Shown piece by piece: positions 14,779-24,152 of a DNA stretch of 50,928 nucleotides. The notes below the pieces were generated by a model. It was not told where the DNA came from. It made no database searches and saw nothing but the letters and a program-made list of their open reading frames with translations. Every line of letters begins with the position of its first letter. Within the stretch, counting starts at the first letter, position 1. Origin of the DNA: Anaeromassilibacillus sp. An250 (GTDB taxonomy: Bacteria; Bacillota; Clostridia; Oscillospirales; Acutalibacteraceae); assembly GCF_002159845.1 (NCBI RefSeq), contig NZ_NFJK01000023.1, forward strand, positions 1-50,928, given 5' to 3'. The translations under genes were made by a program, and so were the position numbers.

Positions 14779-16689
14779 TTATTGCAGATCCTTCGGGCCG
14801 GGTGCGGGCTGTGCCGGTTTCTCTTTTGGCGCCGGATAGGACCATTTCAAGACAACGCAATCGAGCGGCGGGAGGAAAAGCGCGCTGCGCTCGTCGGGAA
14901 GCTTCCCAATCAACGCTTCTGCGTCGTGCCACTCCGGGGGCAGATAGATGCAGTGGTCCTGTTCCCCCGCGTTGATCGCCACCAGGAGACGCTGTTCGCC
15001 GTCGTCGCGGATATAGGCCATGCAGTGATCCCCTGCCATCAAGGGATAGATAATGCCCTCGTTTAGGCACGGGCAGGATTTGCGGAGTCTTGCAAGGCGG
15101 CGGTACCATTCAACCAGCCCTTCGTTCTCGTGGCCCCAGGGGTAGCAGCCGCGGTTAAACGGGTCGCGGTACCCTTCCAGGCCCGCCTCGTCCCCGTAAT
15201 AGATACAGGGGACCCCCGGCAGGGTGTATTGCATCAACGCCGCCAGACGCATGAGACGAAGGCCCTTTTGCCTGCGCTCGCGCGAAAGATGCGTGCTGCT
15301 CTGCCAGTCGCGGCCGTGGTTGCCCATGGGTTCCCCCGCAAGGACCGTGATGGCGCGTTCGGTGTCGTGCGTACCGATGTGGTTCATCAGAAGGCGCAAC
15401 ACCTGCGGCGGATAGTTCTCCACAATATTCATGATGATCTCCATCATATTGGCCGCGTCCGCGCCGGTTAAGAATCCCAAGATGGCGTTGCGGAACGGGT
15501 AGTTCATCACGCTGTCGAGCTGATGTCCCTGGAAATATTTGCGGCGCTGCCCATAGGCTTCTTTGTTGGAGGCATCCTCCCAGACTTCGCCCAAAATAAC
15601 CGCGTCGGGCTTTTCCGCCTTTGCCGCATCGCGCAGGTTCTCCAGGAATTCGTCCGGCAATTCGTCGGCAACATCCAGGCGCCATCCGTCCGCGCCCAGC
15701 GCCAGCCATTTGCGGATGATCCCATGGGTGCCATTGATGTAGTCATTGTAGGAGGGATCGCATTCGTTGACGTCCGGCAGGGTGTCGAAATTCCACCAGC
15801 AGTCGTATTGGTTGGGCCATGGATGGAAGTTGTACCAGGAGGAGTAGGGCGACTGCTGGGAATTGTACGCGCCTTCCACCGGGTAGCGCTTTTCGCGGTT
15901 GAAATAGATGCTGTCGCTGCCCGTGTGGTTGAAGACGCCGTCCACGATCACATGCATCCCGCGCTTTTTTGCTGCGGCGCACAGATGCTGGAAGTCGGCC
16001 TCCGTGCCGAGCAAGGGGTCGATTTTGGAGTAATCCGCCGTATTGTACCGGTGGTTGGAGTGCGCTTCAAAGATGGGGTTCAGGTAGATGCAGGTCACGC
16101 CGAGGGACTCCAAATAGGGGAGCTTTTCTTCGATGCCCTTCAGGTCCCCGCCAAAGTAGTCCGAATTGGTGATGATCCCCCGCTCATCCGGCTTCCAATC
16201 GGGCTGTTCCCCCCAGTGCTCGTGCAATTTACGATCCTGGGGGACATTGGCCTTGGGCGTCCCGGAATTGTAAAAACGGTCCGGGAAGATCTGGTACATA
16301 ATCCCGCCGGTCATCCAGTGGGGCGTGTCAAAGCTGGGGTCGTAGACGGTGAGCTGCCACGGCCCATTGTGCGCTTCGGTCGAGCCTTCCCCGCCAAAGC
16401 CCTTCTTCAATTCCAACGTACCCCGCCATGTATCGATATAAAACCGGTAGAAATAGAGGCCGGGCGCTTTGGGCGTAAAGTGGCATTCCCACCATTCGTG
16501 GTTTTCTCCATCCATCCCGCACCAAAACATGCCGAAATTCTCCGTCTGCCCCCAGTTGTCGTCCTGCACCACCAGCCTGGCGGCGGAACATTTCAGGTCG
16601 CGCGAGACGTTGATGCGGAAATGGACCGGCGACTTTGCGGGTACTGCGCCCGTTGGGTTCCGGTAAGCCGGGTTGCGTGAATTGAACAT
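14779..16689 (-). CDS. GH13 alpha-glucan hydrolase (neopullulanase/maltodextrin glucosidase type)
   Basis: A 636-residue protein without signal peptide, so cytoplasmic. An N-terminal beta-sandwich (about 1-115) precedes the GH13 barrel beginning GGIMYQIFPDRFYNSG. The catalytic set is present: nucleophile Asp339 (GWRLDVADE), acid/base Glu368 (VILGEVWED) and Asp442 (NHIGTHDTERA), plus the VDGVFNHTG and YYGDEAGLEG blocks. The layout is typical of neopullulanase, cyclomaltodextrinase and maltodextrin glucosidase, which cut alpha-1,4 and sometimes alpha-1,6 links of short glucans. The ATG follows AGAGGGGAAA. It lies 335 bp downstream of glycogen phosphorylase on the same strand, fitting joint use of glycogen or maltodextrins. 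Exact specificity cannot be read from sequence. Confidence 0.9.
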   Translation of the reverse strand: MFNSRNPAYRNPTGAVPAKSPVHFRINVSRDLKCSAARLVVQDDNWGQTENFGMFWCGMDGENHEWWECHFTPKAPGLYFYRFYIDTWRGTLELKKGFGGEGSTEAHNGPWQLTVYDPSFDTPHWMTGGIMYQIFPDRFYNSGTPKANVPQDRKLHEHWGEQPDWKPDERGIITNSDYFGGDLKGIEEKLPYLESLGVTCIYLNPIFEAHSNHRYNTADYSKIDPLLGTEADFQHLCAAAKKRGMHVIVDGVFNHTGSDSIYFNREKRYPVEGAYNSQQSPYSSWYNFHPWPNQYDCWWNFDTLPDVNECDPSYNDYINGTHGIIRKWLALGADGWRLDVADELPDEFLENLRDAAKAEKPDAVILGEVWEDASNKEAYGQRRKYFQGHQLDSVMNYPFRNAILGFLTGADAANMMEIIMNIVENYPPQVLRLLMNHIGTHDTERAITVLAGEPMGNHGRDWQSSTHLSRERRQKGLRLMRLAALMQYTLPGVPCIYYGDEAGLEGYRDPFNRGCYPWGHENEGLVEWYRRLARLRKSCPCLNEGIIYPLMAGDHCMAYIRDDGEQRLLVAINAGEQDHCIYLPPEWHDAEALIGKLPDERSALFLPPLDCVVLKWSYPAPKEKPAQPAPGPKDLQ

Positions 16690-17024
16690 GGTGTTTCCCC
16701 TCTTTTTTATGACGAAATATAAGACGTTGATCGATTGGCGTGTTTTTTATTCCATATTAAAAATGGAAAGGCCGCAAAACAGACGCCATACAAACCGGGC
16801 CCGCCATGGAACAGGAACTGTTCCATTCCAAAAGCTGCACGCAGCTTTTGTGCCGGACGCCCTGCGGCGCCCGGCGGCGGGCCCGGGAAAACGGTTCTGC
16901 ACAAAAGGACAGGAAGATCGAACCGGGAGTGAATTGCACAGCCTGGAGGCATGGTTCATGCCGTCCACCATGCAGGCAAATCCACCCGCCCGATCCACAC
17001 AATCCGAAAATGGAAATCTCCGAA
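16690..17024 (-). other. Structured spacer between glycogen phosphorylase and GH13 genes
   Basis: No convincing gene. It holds several perfect palindromes: ATGGAACAG-3 nt-CTGTTCCAT (16806-16826), AAAAGCTGC-2 nt-GCAGCTTTT (near 16832-16851), and a GC-rich fold closed by TTTTGTGC and GCACAAAA (about 16848-16914). A further TTCCAT/ATGGAA hairpin lies near 16750-16770. The first could be an operator for the GH13 gene and the GC-rich fold an RNA structure that separates expression of the two genes; both readings are inference. Confidence 0.5.
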
Positions 17025-19496
17025 TTAGCGCATCTTTTTAAAGATTGGCTTTTTCACGGTCGCCTTGACCGTCTTATCCGCGGCCGGAGCCGGCGGCACA
17101 GGCGTTGCATGCCAGATGTTGTCGGCATATTCGCGGATGGCGCGGTCTGCCGCAAAGCGGCCCGCTTTTGCGATGTTGACCAGGCTCATCTGGTTCCAGC
17201 GCGCATGATCGTTATAGAGGGCCTCTGCGCGCTTTTGTGCCTGCGAGTAGGATTCGAAGTCGGCAAGGACCATGTACGGGTCTTCGTTCAGGAGGGAGTC
17301 CGTGATGTTGCGGAACGAAACCCCGCAGAAGCCCTTGTTCATCTCATCGATGGCCCTGCGGATAACGGGGTTGTTCTCATAGAACACGCGCGGACGGTAT
17401 CCCGAGCGCTTCAGGGCGGCAACCTCCGGTGTGGTCATGCCGAACAGGATGATGTTGTCGTCGCCGACCGCCTCGTGGATCTCCACATTCGCGCCGTCGA
17501 GCGTGCCCAGGGTCACCGCGCCGTTGATCATGAACTTCATGTTGCTGGTGCCGGAGGCCTCTGTGCCGGCCTGGGAGATCTGCTCGCTGATGTCCGCCGC
17601 CGGGGTGAGGAGCTCGGCCAGCGTCACGCGGTAATCCTCCACGTAGACCACCTTGAGCTTCTGATTGACGCGCGGGTCGTTGTTGATGGTCTCCGCCAGG
17701 TTGACGATGAAGCGGATCATCTGCTTTGCAAAGTAATAGCCCGCAGCGGCTTTCGCGCCGAAGATATAGGTGTGGGGCGTGAAATCGGCGTTCGGGTTGT
17801 CGCGCAGCCACTGATACAGGGTGAGGATGTGCAGGGCGTTCAGGTGCTGGCGTTTATATTCGTGCATGCGCTTGATCTGGATGTCGAAGATGGAATCCGG
17901 ATCGAGCACGATGTTGTTCGCCTTCTTGATATATTCGGCCAGACGGATTTTGTTGTTGCGCTTGATCTTGCCAAGCTGCTCCAATACGGAGGCGTCGTCC
18001 TTGAATTCCAGGAATTTCTCCAGCTGTGCGGCGTCGTGGATATAGCCGTCGCCGATTTTTTCCGTCAGCAGGGAAGCCAGCTCCGGATTGGACTGGTTCA
18101 GCCAGCGGCGGTGTGCAATGCCGTTGGTCACGTTCTGGAACTTCTCCGGCATCTCGGTGTAGAAATCATTGAAGACGGTTTCTTTGAGAATATCGGTGTG
18201 CAGCGCGGAAACGCCGTTAACAGAGTGGGCGCTGATGACCGCCAGATTCGCCATCTTGACGTAGCCGTCGTTCAGCGGGGCCATACGGCCCACTTTGTAG
18301 CCGTCCACATGGCGCTGGTGCATGGATTCGCAGAAGCGGCGGTTGATCTCCTGCACGATCTGATAGATGCGCGGCAGGCGGAATTTGAAGAGCTCTTCGT
18401 TCCAGCATTCGAGCGCTTCCGCCATAACGGTGTGGTTGGTGTACGCGGTCGTCCGGGTGACGATGTCCCAGGCCGCTTCCCAGGTATAGCCGCATTCGTC
18501 CAGCATCACGCGCATCATCTCGGGGATGGCGAGCACGGGATGCGTGTCGTTCAGATGGATGGCTACGCAATCCGGCAGATTGTCGAGCGTGCTGTACTTA
18601 AACAAGTGGCGGCGGATGATGTCCTGGATCGTTGCGGACACCAGGAAATACTGCTGCGACAGGCGCAGGCTCTTGCCCTCCAGGTGATTGTCCTCCGGAT
18701 AGAGGACCTTTGTGATGACCTCCGCCATGGCGTTCTGCTCCATTGCGCGCAGGTAGTCGCCGCTGTTGAAGCGGGACATGTCGAAGGCTTCGCCGCGCGC
18801 GGACCAGATGCGCAGCACATTGATGCCCCGGCCGTCCATGCCGGATACATACATGTCGTACGGCACCGCCATCACTTTTTCGTAGTCCTTATGGTTTACA
18901 ATATGGTATTGGTTATTCCAGTATTCTTCGATGTGGCCGCCAAAGTGGACCTCTACGCGCTTCTCCGGCACCTCTTGCAGCCAAACTTTTCCACCCGGCA
19001 GCCAGAAGTCCGGCAGCTCCGTCTGCCAGCCGTCGACCAATTTCTGGCGGAAGATGCCATATTCATAGCAGAGCGAATACCCCATTGCGGGATACCCCTG
19101 TGTGGACAGGCCATCCAGGAAACACGCCGCCAAACGGCCAAGGCCGCCGTTGCCCAAGCCCGCGTCCGGCTCCTTCTCATACAGGTTGTCGAGCTTCAGG
19201 CCCATTTCGGAAAGCGCCTTGCGGAAATCTTCTTCAATCCCGAGGTTGTACAGGTTGTTCTTCAGGGAGCGTCCCATCAGGAATTCCATGCAGAGGTAAT
19301 AGACGCGCTTGGTGTGCGTCTCTTCGGCACGCTTCTTAAATTCGAGGTACCCTTTTACCATGAGGTCGCGCACGACAAGAACAACAGCCTTATAACATTG
19401 ATCGTCGGTTGCGTTTTCCAGCGTCAGGCCAAAGTTATGCTGCAGCTTTGCTTCAATTTGTTCTTTGATCGTATTGATCGGCAGCCGGTAGTTCAT
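17025..19496 (-). CDS. glgP: Glycogen/alpha-glucan phosphorylase
   Basis: An 823-residue enzyme releasing glucose-1-phosphate from the non-reducing end of alpha-1,4-glucans with pyridoxal phosphate. The PLP Lys is Lys654 in the EASGTSNMKFMINGAVTLGT block; other signatures are DAGLGNGGLGRLAACFLDGL, LNDTHPVLAIPEMMR and IKRMHEYKRQ. Length matches the bacterial GlgP family. The C-terminus carries an extra Pro/Ala then Lys-rich tail (VPPAPAADKTVKATVKKPIF) beyond the catalytic core. The ATG at 19496 follows TTGGAGGATT; the longer frame upstream includes this site. Its promoter is visible at 19564-19592. No other glg biosynthesis genes are nearby. Confidence 0.96.
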   Translation of the reverse strand: MNYRLPINTIKEQIEAKLQHNFGLTLENATDDQCYKAVVLVVRDLMVKGYLEFKKRAEETHTKRVYYLCMEFLMGRSLKNNLYNLGIEEDFRKALSEMGLKLDNLYEKEPDAGLGNGGLGRLAACFLDGLSTQGYPAMGYSLCYEYGIFRQKLVDGWQTELPDFWLPGGKVWLQEVPEKRVEVHFGGHIEEYWNNQYHIVNHKDYEKVMAVPYDMYVSGMDGRGINVLRIWSARGEAFDMSRFNSGDYLRAMEQNAMAEVITKVLYPEDNHLEGKSLRLSQQYFLVSATIQDIIRRHLFKYSTLDNLPDCVAIHLNDTHPVLAIPEMMRVMLDECGYTWEAAWDIVTRTTAYTNHTVMAEALECWNEELFKFRLPRIYQIVQEINRRFCESMHQRHVDGYKVGRMAPLNDGYVKMANLAVISAHSVNGVSALHTDILKETVFNDFYTEMPEKFQNVTNGIAHRRWLNQSNPELASLLTEKIGDGYIHDAAQLEKFLEFKDDASVLEQLGKIKRNNKIRLAEYIKKANNIVLDPDSIFDIQIKRMHEYKRQHLNALHILTLYQWLRDNPNADFTPHTYIFGAKAAAGYYFAKQMIRFIVNLAETINNDPRVNQKLKVVYVEDYRVTLAELLTPAADISEQISQAGTEASGTSNMKFMINGAVTLGTLDGANVEIHEAVGDDNIILFGMTTPEVAALKRSGYRPRVFYENNPVIRRAIDEMNKGFCGVSFRNITDSLLNEDPYMVLADFESYSQAQKRAEALYNDHARWNQMSLVNIAKAGRFAADRAIREYADNIWHATPVPPAPAADKTVKATVKKPIFKKMR

Positions 19497-19563
19497 AAGA
19501 AATCCTCCAAATGTCCAAGAAGTATATATATGTGAGAGAATGACCGGTTGGTCATACATACTT

Positions 19564-19592
19564 ATTATATACCAATTATTACTAATTTACAA
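19564..19592 (-). promoter_or_regulatory. glgP promoter
   Basis: Minus strand TTGTAA (19592-19587), 17-bp spacer, TATAAT (19569-19564). The start site would give a leader of roughly 60 nt. Confidence 0.65.
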
Positions 19593-19795
19593 CAAAATCA
19601 TTCTTTTGTCCGCGAATTTCCATTTTTATCCGGGAACATCCGATTTCCGCATGGACAAGCCAAAAACAGCCTTTCCGATAGGGCGGAAGAAATGCGTCCC
19701 TTGCAAATGATTTTCGGCTTAAATTTATGCATTTTTACTAAATTTCAAGTTTATGGCCGTTTTGAAGAGCTTTTCTGTTTTTAGAAAAGAAACGC

Positions 19796-19824
19796 TTCCT
19801 TATTTGACCAAAATAGACTATAAT
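19796..19824 (+). promoter_or_regulatory. Probable zapA promoter
   Basis: Perfect TATAAT at 19819-19824. The -35 at 17 bp distance is poor (TTCCTT), so an activator or another box may be used. Confidence 0.45.
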
Positions 19825-19903
19825 AAAAACTGCTATAGAGATAGAAAAACCGGTGCGGCCGCATTCCCATGCCGTGCCGGCAGGAAATAGGGGGTATGTT
19901 TTC

Positions 19904-20461
19904 ATGAGCAGAAACCGCATCCGGCTGAATATCTGCGGGGCTGAATTCGCCCTCACCTCGGACGACAGCGAGTCGTACATCCACGCGATTGCGGAGGAGG
20001 TAGAGGCCGGGATCACCGAGATGGTGGAAAAAAATCCGCATATTTCGATCACCACGGCCGGGATTATCTCGGCGCTGAATTATTGCGACGCCCAGCATAA
20101 GGCCGAGGACGCGGCGGACAACCTGCGCTCCCAGATCAAGGACTATCTGGAGGATTCCTCCCGCGCCCGCACAGAGGCGGACGAAGCGCGCAGGGAAGTG
20201 GAGCGCCTGAAAAAGGAGATGCAGACCTTGCGGGCGCGCCTCTCCGAACAGACAGAGCAGATGGCCAAGGCAACGCACGGGCCGCAGAGCGCCCAGGAAC
20301 CGGAGCGGCCCGCCCAGCAAAAGCCCGCAAAGGCAGCCCCCCGGCAGCAGGGCTATGCGCGCCCCTCGCGGGAACACATCCCAGGGGAACGCGCGCAGAC
20401 CGTTGTGGAAGACCCGGAAGGGTTCATGAGCTTCTTTGAGAAAAAAGACGATGAACTGTAA
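19904..20461 (+). CDS. zapA: Cell division protein ZapA
   Basis: A 185-residue protein. Residues 1-80 match the ZapA fold (NRIRLNICGAEFALTSDDSE, then two helices with ISALNYCDAQHKAEDAADNL), followed by a coiled coil to about 125 and a low-complexity Gln/Pro/Ala tail ending EDPEGFMSFFEKKDDEL. ZapA binds FtsZ and bundles protofilaments at the division ring. Typical ZapA is 80-110 residues, so the tail is long. The ATG follows an AGGGGG site. The stop overlaps the start of the U32 peptidase gene, a pairing common in Firmicutes. Confidence 0.88.
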   Translation: MSRNRIRLNICGAEFALTSDDSESYIHAIAEEVEAGITEMVEKNPHISITTAGIISALNYCDAQHKAEDAADNLRSQIKDYLEDSSRARTEADEARREVERLKKEMQTLRARLSEQTEQMAKATHGPQSAQEPERPAQQKPAKAAPRQQGYARPSREHIPGERAQTVVEDPEGFMSFFEKKDDEL

Positions 20462-22553
20462 CGAAACGAATATAGCCCCGGAGGTTTTGGCCCCTGCGGG
20501 AGGGCCGGAGAGCTTGCAGGCAGCGGTGCGCGCCGGTGCGGACGCGGTGTATTTGGGGGCTTCCGCGTTCAGTGCCCGCGCCAATGCGCAGAATTTTGAC
20601 GGGCAGGCGCTCAAGGAGGCGGTCAGCTACTGCCATGCGCGCGGGGTGAAGGTCTATCTCGCTCTGAATACGCTTTTGCAGGAGAACGAGCTGCTGCCCG
20701 CGCTGGAACTGCTGCAATACGCCTGCACCCTGCCGGTGGATGCCGTCCTTGTGCAGGATATGGGCCTCTTTTTGCTGGCGCGCGCGTGCGCGCCGGGGAT
20801 GCCCATGCATGCGTCCACCCAGATGTCGCTCCATACGCCCGCCGGGGTGCGCGCGGCATACGAGGCGGGGATGGCCCGCGTGGTGCTGTCCAGGGAGATG
20901 TCCCTGAACGAGATTGCCGGGGTGCACGCCGCCTGCCCGGTGGAGCTGGAGGCGTTTGTCCACGGCGCGCTCTGCATGTCCGTTTCCGGCCAGTGCTATT
21001 TCAGCTCCATGCTGGGGGCGCGCAGCGGCAACCGGGGATTGTGCGCCCAGCCGTGCCGCCTGCCGTTTTCCGCCCCTGGGGGGACGGGGCACGACCTGAG
21101 CCTGAAGGACCTGTCCATGATCGAACGCATCGGCGAGCTGGCGAAGGCGGGCGTGGTGAGCGCAAAGATCGAGGGCCGCATGAAACGGCCGGAATATGTG
21201 GCTGCGGCGACACACGCCTGCCGGCTGGCGGCAGACGGCCAACCCCTTCCGCCGGACCTGATGCGCAACCTGGGCGCGGTGTTCTCCCGCTCCGGGTTCA
21301 CCACCGGGTATCTCGACGGGCGGTTGGGCCGGGAGATGTTCGGCACGCGGACCAAGGAGGACGTCACCGGCGCGACCGAGGAGGTATTCTCCGAGCTGCG
21401 GAACCTGTACCGCCAGGAATGCCAGCGGGTGCCGGTCTCGTTCCGGCTGACCGTGCACGCGGGGGAACCGGTGTGCCTGTCCGTCCGGGACGGCGATGGG
21501 CGCGAGGCGTTTGCCCAGTCGCCGCCGCCCGAGGCGGCGCGGAACAAGCCGGTCACCGAGGAGCGGTGTGTGGAGCAGCTGCGCAAAACGGGCGGGACGC
21601 CGTTTTTGGCGCAGGAGGTTTCCTGTGATCTGGAGGACGGCCTGAGCGTCCCGGTGTCCCTATTGAACCGGCTGCGCCGCGAGGCGTTGGAAAAGCTGGA
21701 ATGGCTGCGCGCGGTGCATGAACCGGTGGCGTTTTCCATGAAACCATTCTCTCCCACGCCGCACCGGGTATACCCCCCGGATGGAAAATTGCCGCTGCGG
21801 GCGCGGTTTGCCAACGCCAGCCTGCCGGAGGCGGCAAAGCAGTGCGAACGGGTCTACCTCCCCTATACGACTGTGCCGGAGAAGCTGGCGGCCCTCCAGG
21901 AAGAGGGCTTCCGCGTGGCGCTGGACCTGCCGCGCGGGCTGTTCGGCATGGAGCAGGCGCTCAAACAGCGCTTGGCCGAAGCCCGGGACGCGGGCGTCAC
22001 GCACGTCTGGGCAGGAAACCTGGGCGCGGCGGCGCTTGCCAAAGAGCTGGGGATGACGGTACACGGCGGCTTTTCTTTAAATGTGACAAATTCCGCGGCG
22101 ATCGAGTGGTATGCTGCGTTTGGCCTGGCGGATACGGAGCTGAGCTTCGAATTGGCGCTGTCCGCGGCTGCGGCGCTGGGCGGGGAGCTGCCCCGCGGGT
22201 TGGTGCTCTATGGGCGGCTGCCGCTGATGCTGACCCGGAACTGCCCTGCGGCCAATTCTGCGAAGGGCTGCCTGCATTGCACGGCAGCCCCGGAGCTGAC
22301 AGACCGCAAGGGTGTCCATTTCCCGGTGCAGTGCTATGGCGCGTGCAGCGAAGTGCTCAACTCCGTGCCGCTTTGGATGGCGGACCGCCTGGCGGAAGTC
22401 AAACAGATGGATTTCGGCGTGCTGCGGTTTACCACAGAGACGCAGGAAGAGCAGCAGCGCATCCTGGAAGCCTATCTCCGCGCGGACGGCACGCCGCCCG
22501 CACAGGGGACGTTTACGCGCGGCCTCTATTATAAGGGATGGGTGATGGGCTGA
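20451..22553 (+). CDS. U32 family peptidase (RlhA/collagenase-like)
   Basis: A 700-residue cytoplasmic protein. The N-terminal U32 barrel has EVLAPAGGPESLQAAVRAG, DAVYLGASAFSARANA and LEAFVHGALCMSVSGQC. The Cys cluster C-(6)-C-(16)-C-(3)-C (around residues 179-208) is the family iron-sulfur-type motif. A collagenase-like DUF3656 region follows, then a second Cys-rich segment (NCPAANSAKGCLHC and CYGAC). Some family members modify 23S rRNA or tRNA rather than cut protein, so the peptidase name is historical. The ATG at 20451 overlaps the end of zapA by 11 bases with only a weak upstream site, suggesting translational coupling. Confidence 0.9.
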   Translation: MNCNETNIAPEVLAPAGGPESLQAAVRAGADAVYLGASAFSARANAQNFDGQALKEAVSYCHARGVKVYLALNTLLQENELLPALELLQYACTLPVDAVLVQDMGLFLLARACAPGMPMHASTQMSLHTPAGVRAAYEAGMARVVLSREMSLNEIAGVHAACPVELEAFVHGALCMSVSGQCYFSSMLGARSGNRGLCAQPCRLPFSAPGGTGHDLSLKDLSMIERIGELAKAGVVSAKIEGRMKRPEYVAAATHACRLAADGQPLPPDLMRNLGAVFSRSGFTTGYLDGRLGREMFGTRTKEDVTGATEEVFSELRNLYRQECQRVPVSFRLTVHAGEPVCLSVRDGDGREAFAQSPPPEAARNKPVTEERCVEQLRKTGGTPFLAQEVSCDLEDGLSVPVSLLNRLRREALEKLEWLRAVHEPVAFSMKPFSPTPHRVYPPDGKLPLRARFANASLPEAAKQCERVYLPYTTVPEKLAALQEEGFRVALDLPRGLFGMEQALKQRLAEARDAGVTHVWAGNLGAAALAKELGMTVHGGFSLNVTNSAAIEWYAAFGLADTELSFELALSAAAALGGELPRGLVLYGRLPLMLTRNCPAANSAKGCLHCTAAPELTDRKGVHFPVQCYGACSEVLNSVPLWMADRLAEVKQMDFGVLRFTTETQEEQQRILEAYLRADGTPPAQGTFTRGLYYKGWVMG

Positions 22554-22652
22554 CCGATCCTCCCCGGCGTGCGGCCGGGGGCTTCCCGCGGCGCTGGGGT
22601 TTTTACGAGAACGTGATAGAAGGCAACGCAATACAAACGAAGGACGTTGGTT

Positions 22653-23093
22653 ATGAAATCTTTGAAAATCAAACGCTTGAATGAAAATGCAATCCTGCCG
22701 GAGCGCGCCAGCGCGGGCGCGGCGGGGATGGATTTGCACGCCTGCATCCCGTCCCCGGTGACCATCGCGCCGCGCGAGCTGGTGCGTATCCCGACGGGCC
22801 TGGCGATCGCCCTGCCCGACGAAAACATGGTCGCTCTGATCTTTGCCCGCAGCGGGCTGGGGATTAAGCACGGCGTGTCGCTCTCCAACGCGGTCGGCGT
22901 GATCGACAGCGACTACCGCGGCGAAATCTGCGTCGGCCTGTGCAATGTGGGCGGGGAGCCGTACACCATCGAGCCGAACGAGCGGATTGCGCAGATGGTG
23001 CTGATGCCGGTGTTGAACCTCCCTCTGGAGGAGACGGACGACCTGGGCGAGACGGAGCGCGGTGCAGGCGGCTTCGGTTCCACCGGCCGGTAA
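22653..23093 (+). CDS. dut: dUTP diphosphatase
   Basis: A 146-residue trimeric dUTPase that converts dUTP to dUMP and pyrophosphate. All five motifs are present: AGMDLHA (1), ARSGLG (2), GVIDSDYRGEI (3), NERIAQMV (4) and the C-terminal RGAGGFGSTGR (5). Length is normal. ATG at 22653 follows AAGGA; a TTG two codons upstream is less likely. DUF4321 follows after 12 bp. Confidence 0.96.
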   Translation: MKSLKIKRLNENAILPERASAGAAGMDLHACIPSPVTIAPRELVRIPTGLAIALPDENMVALIFARSGLGIKHGVSLSNAVGVIDSDYRGEICVGLCNVGGEPYTIEPNERIAQMVLMPVLNLPLEETDDLGETERGAGGFGSTGR

Positions 23094-23105
23094 AGGGGCG
23101 CGGCG

Positions 23106-23372
23106 ATGAAAAAGACATTGATTCGCGGCCTGCTGCTCATTGTGCTGCTATTGTTGGCCATTGTGTTGGGCAGCGTGATCGGTTCGGCGGTACAGGGCGT
23201 TTCGTTCCTCTCCTGGCTGGGCATGAGCACCGGCTTTGGCCTGGAACCTGTCACGCTGGACCTCGCCATCTTGAAATTGACCTTTGGGCTGTCCATCCAG
23301 GTCAACGTGGCGCAGGCGATTTTGCTGCTGGCCGCGATCCTGGGGTACACGAGAATCCATATAAAGGAGTGA
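23106..23372 (+). CDS. DUF4321 small membrane protein
   Basis: An 88-residue protein with two hydrophobic segments (about 5-30 and 64-83) and a short hydrophilic middle. It matches the DUF4321 family, often encoded just upstream of maf in Clostridia. Function is unknown; membrane location and position beside maf-mreBCD suggest a link to envelope growth (inference). The ATG follows AAGGGGCG. Confidence 0.75.
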   Translation: MKKTLIRGLLLIVLLLLAIVLGSVIGSAVQGVSFLSWLGMSTGFGLEPVTLDLAILKLTFGLSIQVNVAQAILLLAAILGYTRIHIKE

Positions 23373-23376
23373 TCCC

Positions 23377-23931
23377 ATGCTGTACCTTGCATCCGCTTCC
23401 CCGCGCAGGCGCGAGCTTTTGGACCTGGCGGGGATTCCTTATACAACCGCGCCGGCCAATGCGGACGAACGCTTTGCGGACGGCACCCCGCCTGAGGAGG
23501 CGGTGCGCCTGTTGGCCCGGCGCAAGGCGGAGGCGTGCTTTGCGCAGCACCCGGGCGCGGTCGTGCTGGGGGCGGATACCGTGGTCGCGCTGGGCGGCGC
23601 CATCCTCGGGAAGCCCAAGACCCCCGCACACGCGGCGGACATGCTCCGGCTGCTCTCCGGCAAGACGCACGAGGTGTTCACCGGCTTTTGCGTGCTCGCG
23701 GACGGGCGCTGCGAGGTGGGGGCGGAGCGGACCGAAGTGACGTTCTACCCGCTCGCGGAGGAGGAAATCCAGGCCTATGTCGCCACCGGGGAACCCATGG
23801 ACAAGGCGGGCGCGTACGGCATCCAGGGCAAAGGCGCCCTGCTGGTGCAGGGGATCCGCGGCGATTACTACAATGTGGTGGGCCTGCCGGTCGCGCGCGT
23901 GGCGCGAATTCTGCGGACTTTTGCCGTTTAA
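23377..23931 (+). CDS. maf: Maf family nucleoside triphosphate pyrophosphatase
   Basis: A 184-residue protein of the Maf/HAM1-like fold. ASASPRRRELL at the N-terminus, VVLGADTVVALGG and DKAGAYGIQGKGALLV are family hallmarks. Maf proteins hydrolyse non-canonical or dTTP/UTP nucleotides and were first named for effects on septum formation. The ATG follows AAAGGAGTGATCCC, 4 bp after the DUF4321 stop, so the two are co-transcribed. Confidence 0.93.
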   Translation: MLYLASASPRRRELLDLAGIPYTTAPANADERFADGTPPEEAVRLLARRKAEACFAQHPGAVVLGADTVVALGGAILGKPKTPAHAADMLRLLSGKTHEVFTGFCVLADGRCEVGAERTEVTFYPLAEEEIQAYVATGEPMDKAGAYGIQGKGALLVQGIRGDYYNVVGLPVARVARILRTFAV

Positions 23932-23994
23932 AGGCGGTTTTCTTCATGGCAAAATGTGGAATTTGCCAAAGTTTATTTGTTCACAATTTTTCTG

Positions 23995-24023
23995 TTGAGA
24001 ATTGGCATACCAGCGGGTATAAT
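23995..24023 (+). promoter_or_regulatory. Promoter of mreB
   Basis: TTGAGA (23995-24000), 17-bp spacer, TATAAT (24018-24023). It opens the mre operon about 130 bp before mreB. Confidence 0.75.
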
Positions 24024-24152
24024 AAAGTTTATGTAAAATACCCGTGCCCTGCATAAGCGCGGAGCGGATGGGTTTACTCATAGAAAAACCGTACAGCGCG
24101 CCGCTGGATGAAAACCCGGTCGTGGGTGTTGTTTGAAAGGGGAATGTTGGCC

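Larger units (their letters stand above)
19497..19903. other. Divergent promoter region between glgP and zapA
   Basis: AT-rich gene-free stretch. It contains the minus-strand glgP promoter (19564-19592) and a plus-strand TATAAT (19819-19824) for zapA. Nothing else is recognised, and short open frames here lack ribosome sites. Confidence 0.5.

Noticed and set aside
16806-19535. Open plus-strand frame of about 900 codons opposite glgP
   Set aside because: Antisense shadow of a clear phosphorylase gene; no start signals.
22554-22652. CCCCGGC/GCCGGGG hairpin after the U32 gene as a terminator
   Set aside because: No adjacent T-run, so only a possible RNA structure; not strong enough to list.
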